NCBI RefSeq assembly: GCF_027922365.1
Contig: NZ_BSFN01000008.1
Location: 124,001-188,000 of the forward strand
Length of the DNA: 64,000 bases
Direction: 5' to 3'
From: Pseudomonas turukhanskensis
GTDB taxonomy: Bacteria; Pseudomonadota; Gammaproteobacteria; Pseudomonadales; Pseudomonadaceae
Shown: in pieces, positions 42,234 to 51,245 of the stretch
How positions within the stretch are numbered: position 1 is the stretch's first letter
Layout: every line of letters begins with the position of its first letter
Program-made: the position numbers and the translations under genes
Notes under the pieces: generated by a model
Seen by the model: only the letters and a program-made list of their open reading frames with translations
Database searches by the model: none
What the model was told of the DNA's origin: nothing

Positions 42234-43403
42234 TCATCCAAATACCACCTGTCTACGCGCTACAGCGATGGCCAGCCTGAGAATCTGCTCCAGCAGGCTG
42301 TGATCCGGATTGCCCTCAGCATCGTGGGACGTCGGATACCAGAGTGGCCGAATTTTCAGTTGCAACAGCCGGGCTTCCTTGCGGGCTCGCTCTTGCGGTG
42401 TAGCAGGTTCATTCAGCAGGGCAAAGTGATCCGGGATTTCAAATGCCGCTTCATCGACCACTGATTTGAACAGATCGAGCGTCTTGTCCTGCTCCAGGCT
42501 ACAGCCCAAGAACAGCAGTGAGTGGCTGATAAAGATTTGCCGCAGCGCCCGAGGCAACTGGTTTTGGAACGCGAACGGCTGGCCTGCTGCTCCGCCGTAG
42601 GCCTCCTGATATTGCGCCAGGGTGAATACATGGGTGTTGGCCTGCCCGGCATCTCCGTGCAGCTTCAGAATGCACCGCTCACCGCGCAATAGCCGCTGTA
42701 CGAAGTTATTACCCGCCTGCATGCCGTGCATATAGCCATCCAGCGGCTGCTTTATTTCTCGAAACAGGTCTTCGATGACCGTATCGAAATTGGTGGTAAC
42801 GATGCAGCCGTCTGCGAGATCGGGCAGTAGCGTGACCGGCCCGGTGATTGCCCCCCGCTGACGAAACTCGGTTTTGATGAAATGCCGCACAATTTCAGCG
42901 TCCGTTTCGTGCAGCACTTGCGCGGCTTGCAGGTAGTCGTATTGCGCCATCAGTGGCTCAATGTCCTGCACATCCAGGCCGCCTAGCTTTTGTGCGATCT
43001 TGCGTAGCGCCTCGCCCCACATTGGGTAACCGCAGGGTTTGGAAAGCCCCGCACCAACAAACGGCGCGATTCGCCCGAAACGAATGGCATCCACCAGGTC
43101 AAGGAAAACGGCTTGCTGGTCTGAGACCTTGATAAAGGCCGTCGCCGCTTCATGCTGATTGACCTGACACTGCCCCTCCCAGTGATCCAACTCATCCAGA
43201 TAGGCATCACGCTCAACCCAATACAAGGCATCGCTCACCTTGATCAGGTATTCGTGCTCCGGGTCGCGCAGGCTTTTAAATGCCAGCGGCTCAGCCTCAT
43301 CGAGTACAGCGTTGAACGCCTGATTCGACGAATACGCCGCCTGCAAGACCTCCTCGACCCTGTCCACGATATTGTTTTCACGAAGCTTCTTAATGTCCAT
43401 CAA
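42234..43403 (-). CDS. SIR2-like domain protein within the restriction operon
   Basis: A 389-residue protein with a SIR2-type NAD-binding fold: APFVGAGLSKPCGYPMWGEAL, VTTNFDTVIE, LKLHGDA and LLFLGCSLEQDKT. In bacterial defence proteins this domain usually hydrolyses NAD+ to abort infection (Thoeris ThsA, DSR, prokaryotic Argonaute partners). About 130 residues precede the fold with no recognised domain. The start overlaps the hsdS stop by 4 bp, so it is translated with the specificity subunit. This makes it a true operon member, not a passenger. Catalytic residues Asn and His (NFD, LHGD) look present. The link to restriction is inferred from coupling. Confidence 0.85.
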   Translation of the reverse strand: MMDIKKLRENNIVDRVEEVLQAAYSSNQAFNAVLDEAEPLAFKSLRDPEHEYLIKVSDALYWVERDAYLDELDHWEGQCQVNQHEAATAFIKVSDQQAVFLDLVDAIRFGRIAPFVGAGLSKPCGYPMWGEALRKIAQKLGGLDVQDIEPLMAQYDYLQAAQVLHETDAEIVRHFIKTEFRQRGAITGPVTLLPDLADGCIVTTNFDTVIEDLFREIKQPLDGYMHGMQAGNNFVQRLLRGERCILKLHGDAGQANTHVFTLAQYQEAYGGAAGQPFAFQNQLPRALRQIFISHSLLFLGCSLEQDKTLDLFKSVVDEAAFEIPDHFALLNEPATPQERARKEARLLQLKIRPLWYPTSHDAEGNPDHSLLEQILRLAIAVARRQVVFG

Positions 43404-44737
43404 GCGTTCCCTGCTTGTTCGGCGAGCGCTTCGACAGACAATTCGCCGGAGAGCAGTTTGGGGAGGAGGGTGTCGCGGAGTTCTCGCAAGCTTTGCGTCT
43501 GTCGCTCATTAGCTTCCATTTGCAGATGCAGGTTCGAAACTTTTTTCGAAAACTCTAAACAGATACCGGGAGCAGCAACCACCACATCCTTTGAAATCAA
43601 CTCCATCCAGTGACGCCGGTACTCTTGAAATTTCTGCTTTTCTTTAACGGCGTAATAAACCCAAACAGTAGGCCGACTTTGTCCCTGTAACGGAATCACA
43701 TTCTGGGAAATATCAAACGGCTGACAGGAGAGTCGAGTAACACACGTATGGTCACCGAAAATAAACATCGAGTTTTCTGAACTGGCCGGATAGGAGGCGG
43801 CACCATTGTGAAATCCCAATAGTATTGATGCGCCCTGCTCAAAAACAGGTATTTGACCGTACTCTGAAACCTGCTCTCTTGTGTATCGTATTTTTGCAGA
43901 AAGTCGCGACAACAGTGTTTCGACCTTTGAAACACTCCAAGTCCTCGGAATCTCGCCTAACTCCGAGTCTTCCATCTCCTCCGGAAACAAAGTCGCGGTG
44001 GCGGCGAGTTGGTCGTATTGTTCGATAGGAAGGTCGTCGAGTTCAGGATCAGGCTTACCGCTGATGGTGCTAATCGCAGCGCGCAGCGGGTCGCGGCCTT
44101 CGGCCATGGCAGCGATCTTGGCTTTGACCGGGTCGAAATCGACAAACCACGATTTGAAGATGGCTTGCGCCATGGCTTCGAGGGTTTGGTTAATGCGACG
44201 GTTGAGGTCGATTTTTTTGTCAAGTGAGGACAATACGTCGGCAATCGACCTTTGGTCCTCCACCTCTTTAGGGCACCTGATCGAGAACGACTCAATCATC
44301 CCTTTGGTAAGTGCATTACGGGTGGCACCTACCGCAGCCAAGCCGAGCATGTGTGCTTGCATGGCCGGAGATATCAGGAAATATCTCAGGTAAGTGGGCC
44401 AGAGAGTTTCTTGATTGGTTCTGATGATTGCAACATGCTGATTCACACGCGCAGGCAATACTTCGCTCATGACTTGGCAGGCGCGCGCAACTGAGTCACC
44501 AGTGATGTTTAGCAAAACATCCTGCTCTTCCACTTGAACATTGGCTAGGCCTTGCGCCAGCTTCTCATCCAGATAGACCATGCCATCTTTTGAAAAACCT
44601 TCGTTGTAGACGTTCTGACTGCGAATGAACGCAATCGGCCCCTCATCCAAGTAGACGGACCCGCCACCTCTTGGTGTGGCACCACTACCAATTTTTGTAC
44701 AAGCATCCCCGAGGCGAACATCTATCCATTCCATCAT
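43400..44737 (-). CDS. hsdS: Type I specificity subunit (HsdS)
   Basis: A 445-residue DNA-recognition subunit with two target recognition domains (about 1-165 and 245-400) separated and followed by conserved helical spacers. The central spacer contains LSSLDKKIDLNRRINQTLEA and FKSWFVDFDPVKAK, highly typical. The second recognition domain begins after GEIPRTWSVSKVE, and the end has RDTLLPKLLSGELSV. It dictates the bipartite sequence recognised, which cannot be predicted by eye. Overlaps hsdM and the SIR2-like gene by 4 bp each. Confidence 0.95.
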   Translation of the reverse strand: MMEWIDVRLGDACTKIGSGATPRGGGSVYLDEGPIAFIRSQNVYNEGFSKDGMVYLDEKLAQGLANVQVEEQDVLLNITGDSVARACQVMSEVLPARVNQHVAIIRTNQETLWPTYLRYFLISPAMQAHMLGLAAVGATRNALTKGMIESFSIRCPKEVEDQRSIADVLSSLDKKIDLNRRINQTLEAMAQAIFKSWFVDFDPVKAKIAAMAEGRDPLRAAISTISGKPDPELDDLPIEQYDQLAATATLFPEEMEDSELGEIPRTWSVSKVETLLSRLSAKIRYTREQVSEYGQIPVFEQGASILLGFHNGAASYPASSENSMFIFGDHTCVTRLSCQPFDISQNVIPLQGQSRPTVWVYYAVKEKQKFQEYRRHWMELISKDVVVAAPGICLEFSKKVSNLHLQMEANERQTQSLRELRDTLLPKLLSGELSVEALAEQAGNA

Positions 44738-46470
44738 TCAGCCTCCAGCCCCTCTTGACACGGGAAGCCCAACCCCGCCAAGTTCTTCTGGATCTCCCCT
44801 TCCAATTTGGAGCTTTCGGCAAACTGCTCCGCCAACTGCGCTGTCAACCGAGCCATCTTGTCGGCAAAGGCTTCACCGTCGTCCTCCTGCTCCTCAGCAC
44901 CCACATAGCGCCCTGGCGTCAGCACATGTTCATGCTTGCGGATGTCGTCTAGCGAGGCGGAGTAGCAGAAGCCCCGTATATCTTCAAAGCCCTCGCCGTG
45001 CTGCCAGGCATGGAAGGTGTCGGCAACCTTCTTGATGTCGTCCAGGGTGAAATCGCGCAGCACGCGGTCTTTCATATAGCCAAGCTGGCGGGCGTCGATA
45101 AACAGGAACTCGCCGCGTCGGTCGCGCTTCTTCTTATCGAGGTTAAAGCCGTTGGCCTTGTCCTTGGTGAGGAACCAGATGCAGGCGGGAATCTGCGTGT
45201 TGGTGAACAACTGGCCGGGCAGTGCAACCATGCATTCCACATAGTCTTGCTCGATCAGTTGCTTGCGGATTTCGCCTTCGTTGTTGGTGTTGCTACTCAT
45301 CGAGCCATTGGCCAGCAGCAGCGCCATGCTGCCGGTGGGGGCCAGGTGGTAGAGCATGTGCTGCAGCCAGGCGAAGTTGGCATTGCCTTGCGGGGGCGTG
45401 CCAACCAGCCAGCGTGGGTCTTGTTCCAGCTTGGCGCTCCACCACTCCTTCATATTGAAGGGCGGGTTGGCCATCACGTAGTCGGCGCGCAGATCGGGAT
45501 GCAGATCGTTTTGCAGGGTGTCGCCAGGCTGGCCGCCAAAATTGAAGTCCAGGCCACGAATGGCCATGTTCATGGCCGCCAGTTTCCAGGTGGTGGGGTT
45601 GCTTTCCTGGCCATAAACACTGATCTGGCCGGTTTTACCGTTGACCACCCTGCCGCCATGCTCGGCGATAAACTCCTCGCTCTGTACAAAGAAACCGCCC
45701 GAGCCCATGGCGGGGTCGTACACCCGACCCTTGAAGGGCTGCAGCATCTCCACGATCAGTGTGACAATGCTTTTGGGGGTGTAGTACTGGCCGCCCTTTT
45801 TGCCTTCTGCTAGGGCGAACTGGCCGAGGAAGTATTCGTAGACGTGGCCGAGGATGTCTTTGCTCTTTAGATTCAGCGGCTGACCGTTATAGCTGGGCTG
45901 GCTAAAGTTGGTGTCGGAGAAGTGGGCGATCAGATCGGCTAACTTGTGGCTGTCGAGCTGGGTGCGGGAAAACTCCTTATTGAGCACGTTCTTGAGTTTG
46001 GGGTTCTCGCGCTCGATGGCTTCCATGGCGTTGTCGATCAGCCAGCCTACGGTGCGCATTTTCTCTGGTGTGTCTTTACCCGGCGCGTTCCAAGGCAACG
46101 GCTCACCGGGTGGCACTTGCGCTAACTCGCGCAGGGTTTGCCAGCGTGCCTCGATTGGCACCCAGAAGACGTTTTTCTCGGTGTAGTAGTCGCGGACTTC
46201 TAACTCGGCGGCGAGATTCTCTTCGTATTCTTCGCTGCCGAGGTCACCGTAGTCCGCCGGGTCCATAAAGTAATCGTCGGCGGGGTTGGTGAGTTGTGCA
46301 CGTAGCTCACGCTGGCGTTCCTCGAAGGCATCGGATACGTATTTGAGAAAAATCAGGCCGAGCACAACGTGTTTGTAAACCGATGCATCCAAGGAGGAGC
46401 GCAGCTTGTCCGCGGCAGTCCAGAGCTTCTTTTCGAGCTCAGTGAAGAATTGTTGTTCGATGGGGTTCAT
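44734..46470 (-). CDS. hsdM: Type I DNA methyltransferase subunit (HsdM)
   Basis: A 578-residue N6-adenine methyltransferase. An N-terminal helical domain (KLRSSLDASVYKHVVLGLIFLKYV) precedes the catalytic domain with GQYYTP, the SAM-binding DPAMGSGGFF and the catalytic NPPF (in MANPPFNMKEWW). Length and motifs are typical. It is the first gene of the operon; the promoter should lie in the 350-bp divergent region shared with the HAD gene. A coiled C-terminal region likely contacts HsdS. Confidence 0.96.
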   Translation of the reverse strand: MNPIEQQFFTELEKKLWTAADKLRSSLDASVYKHVVLGLIFLKYVSDAFEERQRELRAQLTNPADDYFMDPADYGDLGSEEYEENLAAELEVRDYYTEKNVFWVPIEARWQTLRELAQVPPGEPLPWNAPGKDTPEKMRTVGWLIDNAMEAIERENPKLKNVLNKEFSRTQLDSHKLADLIAHFSDTNFSQPSYNGQPLNLKSKDILGHVYEYFLGQFALAEGKKGGQYYTPKSIVTLIVEMLQPFKGRVYDPAMGSGGFFVQSEEFIAEHGGRVVNGKTGQISVYGQESNPTTWKLAAMNMAIRGLDFNFGGQPGDTLQNDLHPDLRADYVMANPPFNMKEWWSAKLEQDPRWLVGTPPQGNANFAWLQHMLYHLAPTGSMALLLANGSMSSNTNNEGEIRKQLIEQDYVECMVALPGQLFTNTQIPACIWFLTKDKANGFNLDKKKRDRRGEFLFIDARQLGYMKDRVLRDFTLDDIKKVADTFHAWQHGEGFEDIRGFCYSASLDDIRKHEHVLTPGRYVGAEEQEDDGEAFADKMARLTAQLAEQFAESSKLEGEIQKNLAGLGFPCQEGLEAE

Positions 46471-46820
46471 CTGACATTCCCTAAGTGCTAGGCCCTGTTA
46501 GTTTCGGTGGGCCTGGTCCAGCGAAAAATCGCACATTGCCGCCTCGCTAAATGCCAGGCAGTTGTATTGCGCGGAAAGATACACATCATGGCCTTGTAAG
46601 CGCCACAGCAAATAACCTGGCACGTCGCTAGTACTCACGCCTGATCGCCTTATAGGTACCTTACCGGCACGCGCTCGATAGACACTGAGTTTATTGATCG
46701 TGGGAGCGACTCATGCCTTGGGAGGGCACAAGGCCTTTAATGCTGGAGCGTTATCGCCCTCGAACGGCCACGTTTGGCTTACCGTGTAAAAAACGCATTA
46801 GGCAATGCCAAAGGGAAAAT
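46471..46820. other. Divergent intergenic region between hsdM and HAD gene
   Basis: No gene is seen in 350 bp. It should contain the promoters of the leftward restriction operon and the rightward HAD hydrolase gene. No clear motif was found. Confidence 0.4.
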
Positions 46821-47465
46821 GTGAAAACAGCGGCGGCTATCTTCGATGTTTTCGGAACGCTGATCGAGATCCGAGAGCGGCGTAGTCCTTACTTGCGGCT
46901 ACTGAAGCATGGAAGGCTTCAGGGGCGGCGCCCACGACCTGATGACGCCCTACAACTCCTTACTCGCGATTTCACATTGCGCCAAGCAGCAGACCATTTT
47001 GACATCACAATTGATGCTCTTTCGCTTCGAGAGTTAGAGCTGGTTCTCGAAGAGGAATTAGCTGGTCTCAAATTGTTTCCTGATGCGCTAGAAGCGATTG
47101 CGTTGCTGCAGGATGCAGGTGTTAAAACGGCTGTCTGCTCCAATCTGGCTGCGCCATACGGACCTTCTGTGCGAGGGCTGCTACCTGGCCTGAACGCATA
47201 TGGTTTTAGCTATTCCATCGGTGCAGCGAAGCCTGATCCAAATATTTACAACGCGACTTGTTCGATGCTCTGCATTGACCTTGGGGAGCAAACAGCCAAT
47301 GAGCGTGTGGTCATGATTGGAGACTCTCTGCAGTGCGATCGTGATGGGCCTGCGCATGTTGGGATAACTGGATTTCACCTTAATCGACGGGGCGACGAAG
47401 GAATTACGAATTTAGTCGACTTCGCAAAAACGGTGGTGGTGAATGCCAGGTATTATTCTGCCTGA
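46821..47465 (+). CDS. HAD-superfamily hydrolase
   Basis: About 214 residues with the haloacid dehalogenase fold: motif I AIFDVFGTLIE (nucleophile Asp), motif II VCSNLA, Lys in AAKPDPNIY and motif IV MIGDSLQCDRDG. Such enzymes dephosphorylate small metabolites; the substrate is not predictable. GTG 46821 is chosen because AAGGGA lies just upstream; the in-frame extension to 46713 precedes the conserved fold and looks spurious. It lies between the restriction operon and the hipBA-like pair and may be passenger cargo. Confidence 0.85.
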   Translation: MKTAAAIFDVFGTLIEIRERRSPYLRLLKHGRLQGRRPRPDDALQLLTRDFTLRQAADHFDITIDALSLRELELVLEEELAGLKLFPDALEAIALLQDAGVKTAVCSNLAAPYGPSVRGLLPGLNAYGFSYSIGAAKPDPNIYNATCSMLCIDLGEQTANERVVMIGDSLQCDRDGPAHVGITGFHLNRRGDEGITNLVDFAKTVVVNARYYSA

Positions 47466-47517
47466 GGAGGGCTAGGAGAGTTAGGCGCTTAATAAAGTTT
47501 TCAAAAACACCGTTTAT

Positions 47518-47535
47518 TGTCTAATTTATTAGACA
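47518..47535. promoter_or_regulatory. 18-bp palindrome overlapping hipB start, probable operator
   Basis: TGTCTAAT, TT, ATTAGACA is a perfect dyad. Its last base is the A of the ATG at 47535, leaving no room for a ribosome binding site. HipB-type antitoxins bind palindromes in their own promoter, so this is the likely autoregulatory site. Confidence 0.7.
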
Positions 47536-47846
47536 TGGCTAAAGAAAAAATACCGATTTTCCCGAAAGAGCAAAAAGTGCTCATTGCGTTTGGTGAGCGT
47601 ATTCGATTGGCTAGGCTCCGGAGAAATATGAGCGCCGAAACCATGGCTGCTCGTGCATCCTGCTCGCGGATGACTTTGCACAAAGCTGAGCTAGGTTCGC
47701 CATCGGTAGCGTTTGGGACCTACCTAAGAATCCTGGCAGCTCTGCACCTGAGCGAGGATATAAATCTTCTCGCGCGCGACGATGAGGTAGGACGCCGCTT
47801 GCAGGACTTGGAGTTGCCGCGGAGAAGAGTCCGCAAAAATGGCTAG
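47535..47846 (+). CDS. HipB-like XRE antitoxin
   Basis: A 103-residue protein with a helix-turn-helix of the XRE family (GERIRLARLRRNMSAETMA, then SRMTLHKAELGSPSVAF), upstream of and overlapping a HipA-type kinase by 8 bp. Such antitoxins bind their toxin and repress the operon. The ATG at 47535 abuts the palindrome and has no ribosome binding site, so translation may be leaderless or begin at TTG 47517. The Arg/Lys-rich C terminus is typical of DNA contact. Confidence 0.8.
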   Translation: MAKEKIPIFPKEQKVLIAFGERIRLARLRRNMSAETMAARASCSRMTLHKAELGSPSVAFGTYLRILAALHLSEDINLLARDDEVGRRLQDLELPRRRVRKNG

Positions 47847-49071
47847 CGATCTAGAGGTTTGGCTTGATAGCGACTTGACGCAGTCCTTAACTCGAGTCGG
47901 AACGCTATCGAATGATCGGGGCGGGATTCGGATTGCCTACGACAGCGCTTGGCTGAGTAGTCCGCTAAGCCTATTGATGGACCCGTCTTTGACCTTAGAT
48001 CAGACCCCGTTTTTCCCGAAAGCTGAGGCGGGCATTTTTGGTGTGTTATTGGATTCATCCCCAGATCGTTGGGGGCAAACACTCATGAGGCGCCGCGAGG
48101 TTTTGGAGGCGAAGAATGTTGGGCGGAAACCCAATAACCTCTACGCGTGGGATTTCCTCGTAGGCGTCCAGGACTCTAGTCGCCAAGGAGCGTTGCGCTT
48201 CCGGCTAGCAGGTGAAAATGGGTTTATTAGCGCCAATCCGATAGCCATCCCTCCCTTGGAGTCTCTCCCTGAGCTGGCAGAGGCTGCTCGCCAACTTTCG
48301 AGCAAGCGGGTCGATGATTTGGTCTCCCTCGAGCAATGGGTGAGCCTGGTTGCTGCTTGTGGGGCCTCCCTGGGCGGTACCCGACCCAAAGCTAACTTCC
48401 TCGCAGCGGATCAGACTGACTGGATTGCAAAGTTCCCGGCCGAGGATGATGAGATTGATGTTGGCGCCTGGGAGGGGGTCACTCAATTCCTTGCTGTTCG
48501 AGCTGGTGTGGTTATGCCGAGAGCAAAAGCCGTTCGTTTAGGTGGCAGTCACCATACTTTCTGTGTTCGTCGATTTGACCGCTCTCCACGGGGCAGAGTC
48601 TTTTACGCGTCGGCCATGTCAACGCTCCGGGCTGAGCAAAGTGAAGGTGTGAGTTATCTCGATCTGGCCCAGTTTCTTCAAACTAATGGTTCGCCGGAGC
48701 ACCTCTATGGTGATTTGGCGCAGTTGTTCAGACGTGTCACCTTCAATATTGCTATCGGCAACCGTGATGATCATCTGCGTAACCACGGGTTCCTTATGAG
48801 TCAGCAAGGCTGGCGTCTTGCCCCTGCTTTCGACGTTAACCCTGCTCCTCACCTAGCAGCTCATGTCCTAAACATTGATGATCAGGACAATCGACCCAGC
48901 CTTCAAGCGCTGACTGACACCGCCTTTTGTTACGGCCTAGATGATCGCCAGGCACTTCAAGTCATTGAGGAGGTGCTGGAAGTGGTTGGGGAGTGGCGGT
49001 CTATTGCTCAGCGCATGCAGTTACCCCGTTCGGAAATTGAACTGATGGAGTCGGTGATTCTTGCGTTTTAA
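47839..49071 (+). CDS. HipA-like serine/threonine kinase toxin
   Basis: A 410-residue HipA-family protein. Seen: a Gly-rich loop GASLGGTRPKANF, catalytic IAIGNRDDHLRNHGF (Asp and Asn) and AFDVNP (metal-binding Asp). HipA of E. coli phosphorylates glutamyl-tRNA synthetase; relatives have other aminoacyl-tRNA synthetase targets, and the target here is unknown. The length is close to E. coli HipA (440 residues). It overlaps the antitoxin gene by 8 bp and is thus translationally coupled. Likely functions in island maintenance or growth arrest. Confidence 0.88.
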   Translation: MASDLEVWLDSDLTQSLTRVGTLSNDRGGIRIAYDSAWLSSPLSLLMDPSLTLDQTPFFPKAEAGIFGVLLDSSPDRWGQTLMRRREVLEAKNVGRKPNNLYAWDFLVGVQDSSRQGALRFRLAGENGFISANPIAIPPLESLPELAEAARQLSSKRVDDLVSLEQWVSLVAACGASLGGTRPKANFLAADQTDWIAKFPAEDDEIDVGAWEGVTQFLAVRAGVVMPRAKAVRLGGSHHTFCVRRFDRSPRGRVFYASAMSTLRAEQSEGVSYLDLAQFLQTNGSPEHLYGDLAQLFRRVTFNIAIGNRDDHLRNHGFLMSQQGWRLAPAFDVNPAPHLAAHVLNIDDQDNRPSLQALTDTAFCYGLDDRQALQVIEEVLEVVGEWRSIAQRMQLPRSEIELMESVILAF

Positions 49072-49260
49072 TTGATGGCTATCACTTTTGATTGGGTTCG
49101 GTTAGCTGGCCTGCAAATGGAAAGATTTAAAATTGATTAAAGACGATTAGGATTTGTCGTTCCTGGTTTTCAGCGCTTATCGCAAGTGGCTTTGCGCCGA
49201 GTATCACATTGGGTTGCCTACCCGTCAGGACGGTACCCACTACCCGACGGGACGGCAGTT

Positions 49261-50166
49261 TCACCTCGTCGTAACGGTACGGCTACCCGCGGGAACGGTG
49301 TCCTTTTTTCGCTTCAAGTGGCGGTGTTGTGACGCGCTTGGTTTTCGCATTACGAAAAGCCGTTCTCCTTTGAGCTCGTAAGAGAATTGTTGGTCGTGTA
49401 CCTCGGAGGCCGTCACTAAACGGTTTAGTGCTCTTCGAAGTAACTGGGTGAATTTCGAGAGCTCAGCCGTCTCGCTACCGCACAGCCTTTGAATTGTTTC
49501 GACCTTCAGGGGCAAAGGCTTTGCGTGAGTGGCGTAAAATCCATGCAGCCACTGTGCTAGAGGCTTCCCCTGAAGCTCTTTTCGAACATTCCATTGCACT
49601 CGAGTGTACAAATCGCAGGCAAAGAGCCTAGGTAGTTCTGAGTTCAGGCGGACTTCATATTTCTGAGGCAGTAGATCGCAATGCACTTCGTCAATGAGGC
49701 TGCCTTCGTAGCGAAAACGCTCTGCTTGAATGCTCAGTGACGTGCTGCCTAACCGATTTAGACGACTCTTTAGATTTTTTCGATTCGGACCTGTATCGGT
49801 TAGGCCTAGCAGTTGAAGAATCTCGGATACATCTACTTCAACCTTTCGGCCATGGGCTTCGCTTTGAGCTAGATGTAGAACGGTTTCCCACACATCTAGG
49901 TCGCATTGGTCAAGTCGAGGACCTGAGTACTCAATTGCATACCCTTTTAAAGAGGGGATTGCTACGTGGTCTAAATACGGTCGAATTTGGTCGCGCGAGA
50001 CGCCGAAGAGCGCTGATCGCAGTACTGCGTTCGGCACTCCACGAACCCCTCCGGGCCACGTGGGAAGCTTCAGCGTCACTTCCGCTTGCTGCGTAATAGC
50101 AATGGTGGTGGGTCGAGTTGCCCGCTTTTGATTTAATTCTTCCATCCTCGCTTTAGGGTTCGGCAT
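49261..50166 (-). CDS. TrfA-family plasmid replication initiator
   Basis: A 301-residue protein with the TrfA signature: LPTWPGGVRGVPNAVLRSALF, a winged-helix central region (DVWETVLHLAQSEAHG, FACDLYTRVQWNVRKEL) and a basic tail. In RK2 plasmids TrfA binds iterons at oriV and recruits DnaB. Here it is in the integrase-proximal module with an AlpA-like regulator 7 bp upstream, an arrangement recurring in Pseudomonas islands that replicate after excision. ATG 50166 start. No obvious iteron array is adjacent, but the GCCA-phased modules 12-20 kb away are candidates. Confidence 0.85.
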   Translation of the reverse strand: MPNPKARMEELNQKRATRPTTIAITQQAEVTLKLPTWPGGVRGVPNAVLRSALFGVSRDQIRPYLDHVAIPSLKGYAIEYSGPRLDQCDLDVWETVLHLAQSEAHGRKVEVDVSEILQLLGLTDTGPNRKNLKSRLNRLGSTSLSIQAERFRYEGSLIDEVHCDLLPQKYEVRLNSELPRLFACDLYTRVQWNVRKELQGKPLAQWLHGFYATHAKPLPLKVETIQRLCGSETAELSKFTQLLRRALNRLVTASEVHDQQFSYELKGERLFVMRKPSASQHRHLKRKKDTVPAGSRTVTTR

Positions 50167-50172
50167 GGATGG

Positions 50173-50388
50173 TTAAACCAGACGAACTGCGCTGATTTTT
50201 TCGTGTACCCACATACCAATTTGGTCAGCAGGCCAGGCGACCGAATTGGCGCCTAGTCTCACTGGTGGCGGGAAATCACCGGCGCGAATGAGTCGATAGA
50301 TCTGGGATTTGCTCAGCCCGACTTGGGCGCAAACGCCGGGCAGCCGCAGAAGTGTAGGTGTAGCGATCGGGGAAAATGCGAGGGCCAT
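50173..50388 (-). CDS. AlpA-family transcriptional regulator
   Basis: A 71-residue MerR-like winged-helix protein of the AlpA type: LLRLPGVCAQVGLSKSQIYRLIRAG and PPPVRLGANSVAWPADQIGMWV, the standard pattern. AlpA-like proteins activate integrase transcription or act as excisionases in P4-like elements. It is placed between the unknown gene at 50496 and trfA, with trfA starting 6 bp after its stop, so it probably shares a transcript with the initiator. Confidence 0.9.
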   Translation of the reverse strand: MALAFSPIATPTLLRLPGVCAQVGLSKSQIYRLIRAGDFPPPVRLGANSVAWPADQIGMWVHEKISAVRLV

Positions 50389-50495
50389 TCAATGTCTCCA
50401 TGAGTCCGGTTGGAATGGCTCTGGATTGAATGGCACTTGATGGCATCAAAAACCGAATTCGGGAGAATAGATGCGGTTACTTTGGGAGCGTCAGC

Positions 50496-51245
50496 CTAAG
50501 AGTCATCCTGTTTATTGGGAAGATATTTGGCCACCGTATCGGTGTCGGGAAAGCCGCTGAGGCCCATGCGGTCAGCGATAAAGGTGAGGCTTTCAGCGGT
50601 CGAGAAGGGTTTCACTTTATCGTCCGCCACTCCGCAAAGCTTCGAGCTGAGAATTACGCGGCGTGCTTCATCTTGTTTGGCAGATCCTATGATCATCTTC
50701 ACGAGTGCCCCGGTGAGTCGCTGCACCGTGAGTAGCTCTCTCGTACGAAGGTGGTCCCGTGCTCCTGCCTTAATTTCCGAATGTTGGGTCTTAGGGAGCT
50801 CCTCTGCCCAGATGAATTTGGGGACAAATTCATGGCTCGAGTTGGTCTCGATTAGTCGCGTCAAAGCTTGTGGAGAGAAGTACACGGCGGCATCCGAAGC
50901 ATGTAGCTCTGCACCCGACGCGTCTTCCAGCGACACAAACGCCTCCCGCTTGCTTTTACTGAGTGCTTGAAGCTCGAAGAATCTGATAAGTCTTGCCGTC
51001 TGTATACCGCACGTCTCGCGTTGAGCTGTATGGTCAAGGATCTCTGCAACCCAGCAGACTTCGATATTGAGTTGCGGATGGTTTGGCTCTAGCCGGCGCA
51101 GAATATCGGCCGATGCAAAGGCCGCTTCTTCCCGGCTACACCCTAGCTCCTGTCGGTAGTGTTCAATGAAGTCGCTCAGCCGAATTGGCGAGCTACGCAT
51201 CACTATTAGTCGTCGCTTGGAGCGAGTGACTTGGGAGCTAGGCAT
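50496..51245 (-). CDS. Hypothetical protein beside the integrase
   Basis: A 249-residue soluble protein, unknown family. It overlaps the end of the integrase gene by 8 bp, so translation may be coupled. The order integrase, unknown, alpA, trfA is a conserved module in Pseudomonas islands as far as I recall. No domain can be assigned; a central AGARDHLRTRELLTVQRL region is basic and may contact DNA or partner proteins. Confidence 0.6.
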   Translation of the reverse strand: MPSSQVTRSKRRLIVMRSSPIRLSDFIEHYRQELGCSREEAAFASADILRRLEPNHPQLNIEVCWVAEILDHTAQRETCGIQTARLIRFFELQALSKSKREAFVSLEDASGAELHASDAAVYFSPQALTRLIETNSSHEFVPKFIWAEELPKTQHSEIKAGARDHLRTRELLTVQRLTGALVKMIIGSAKQDEARRVILSSKLCGVADDKVKPFSTAESLTFIADRMGLSGFPDTDTVAKYLPNKQDDS

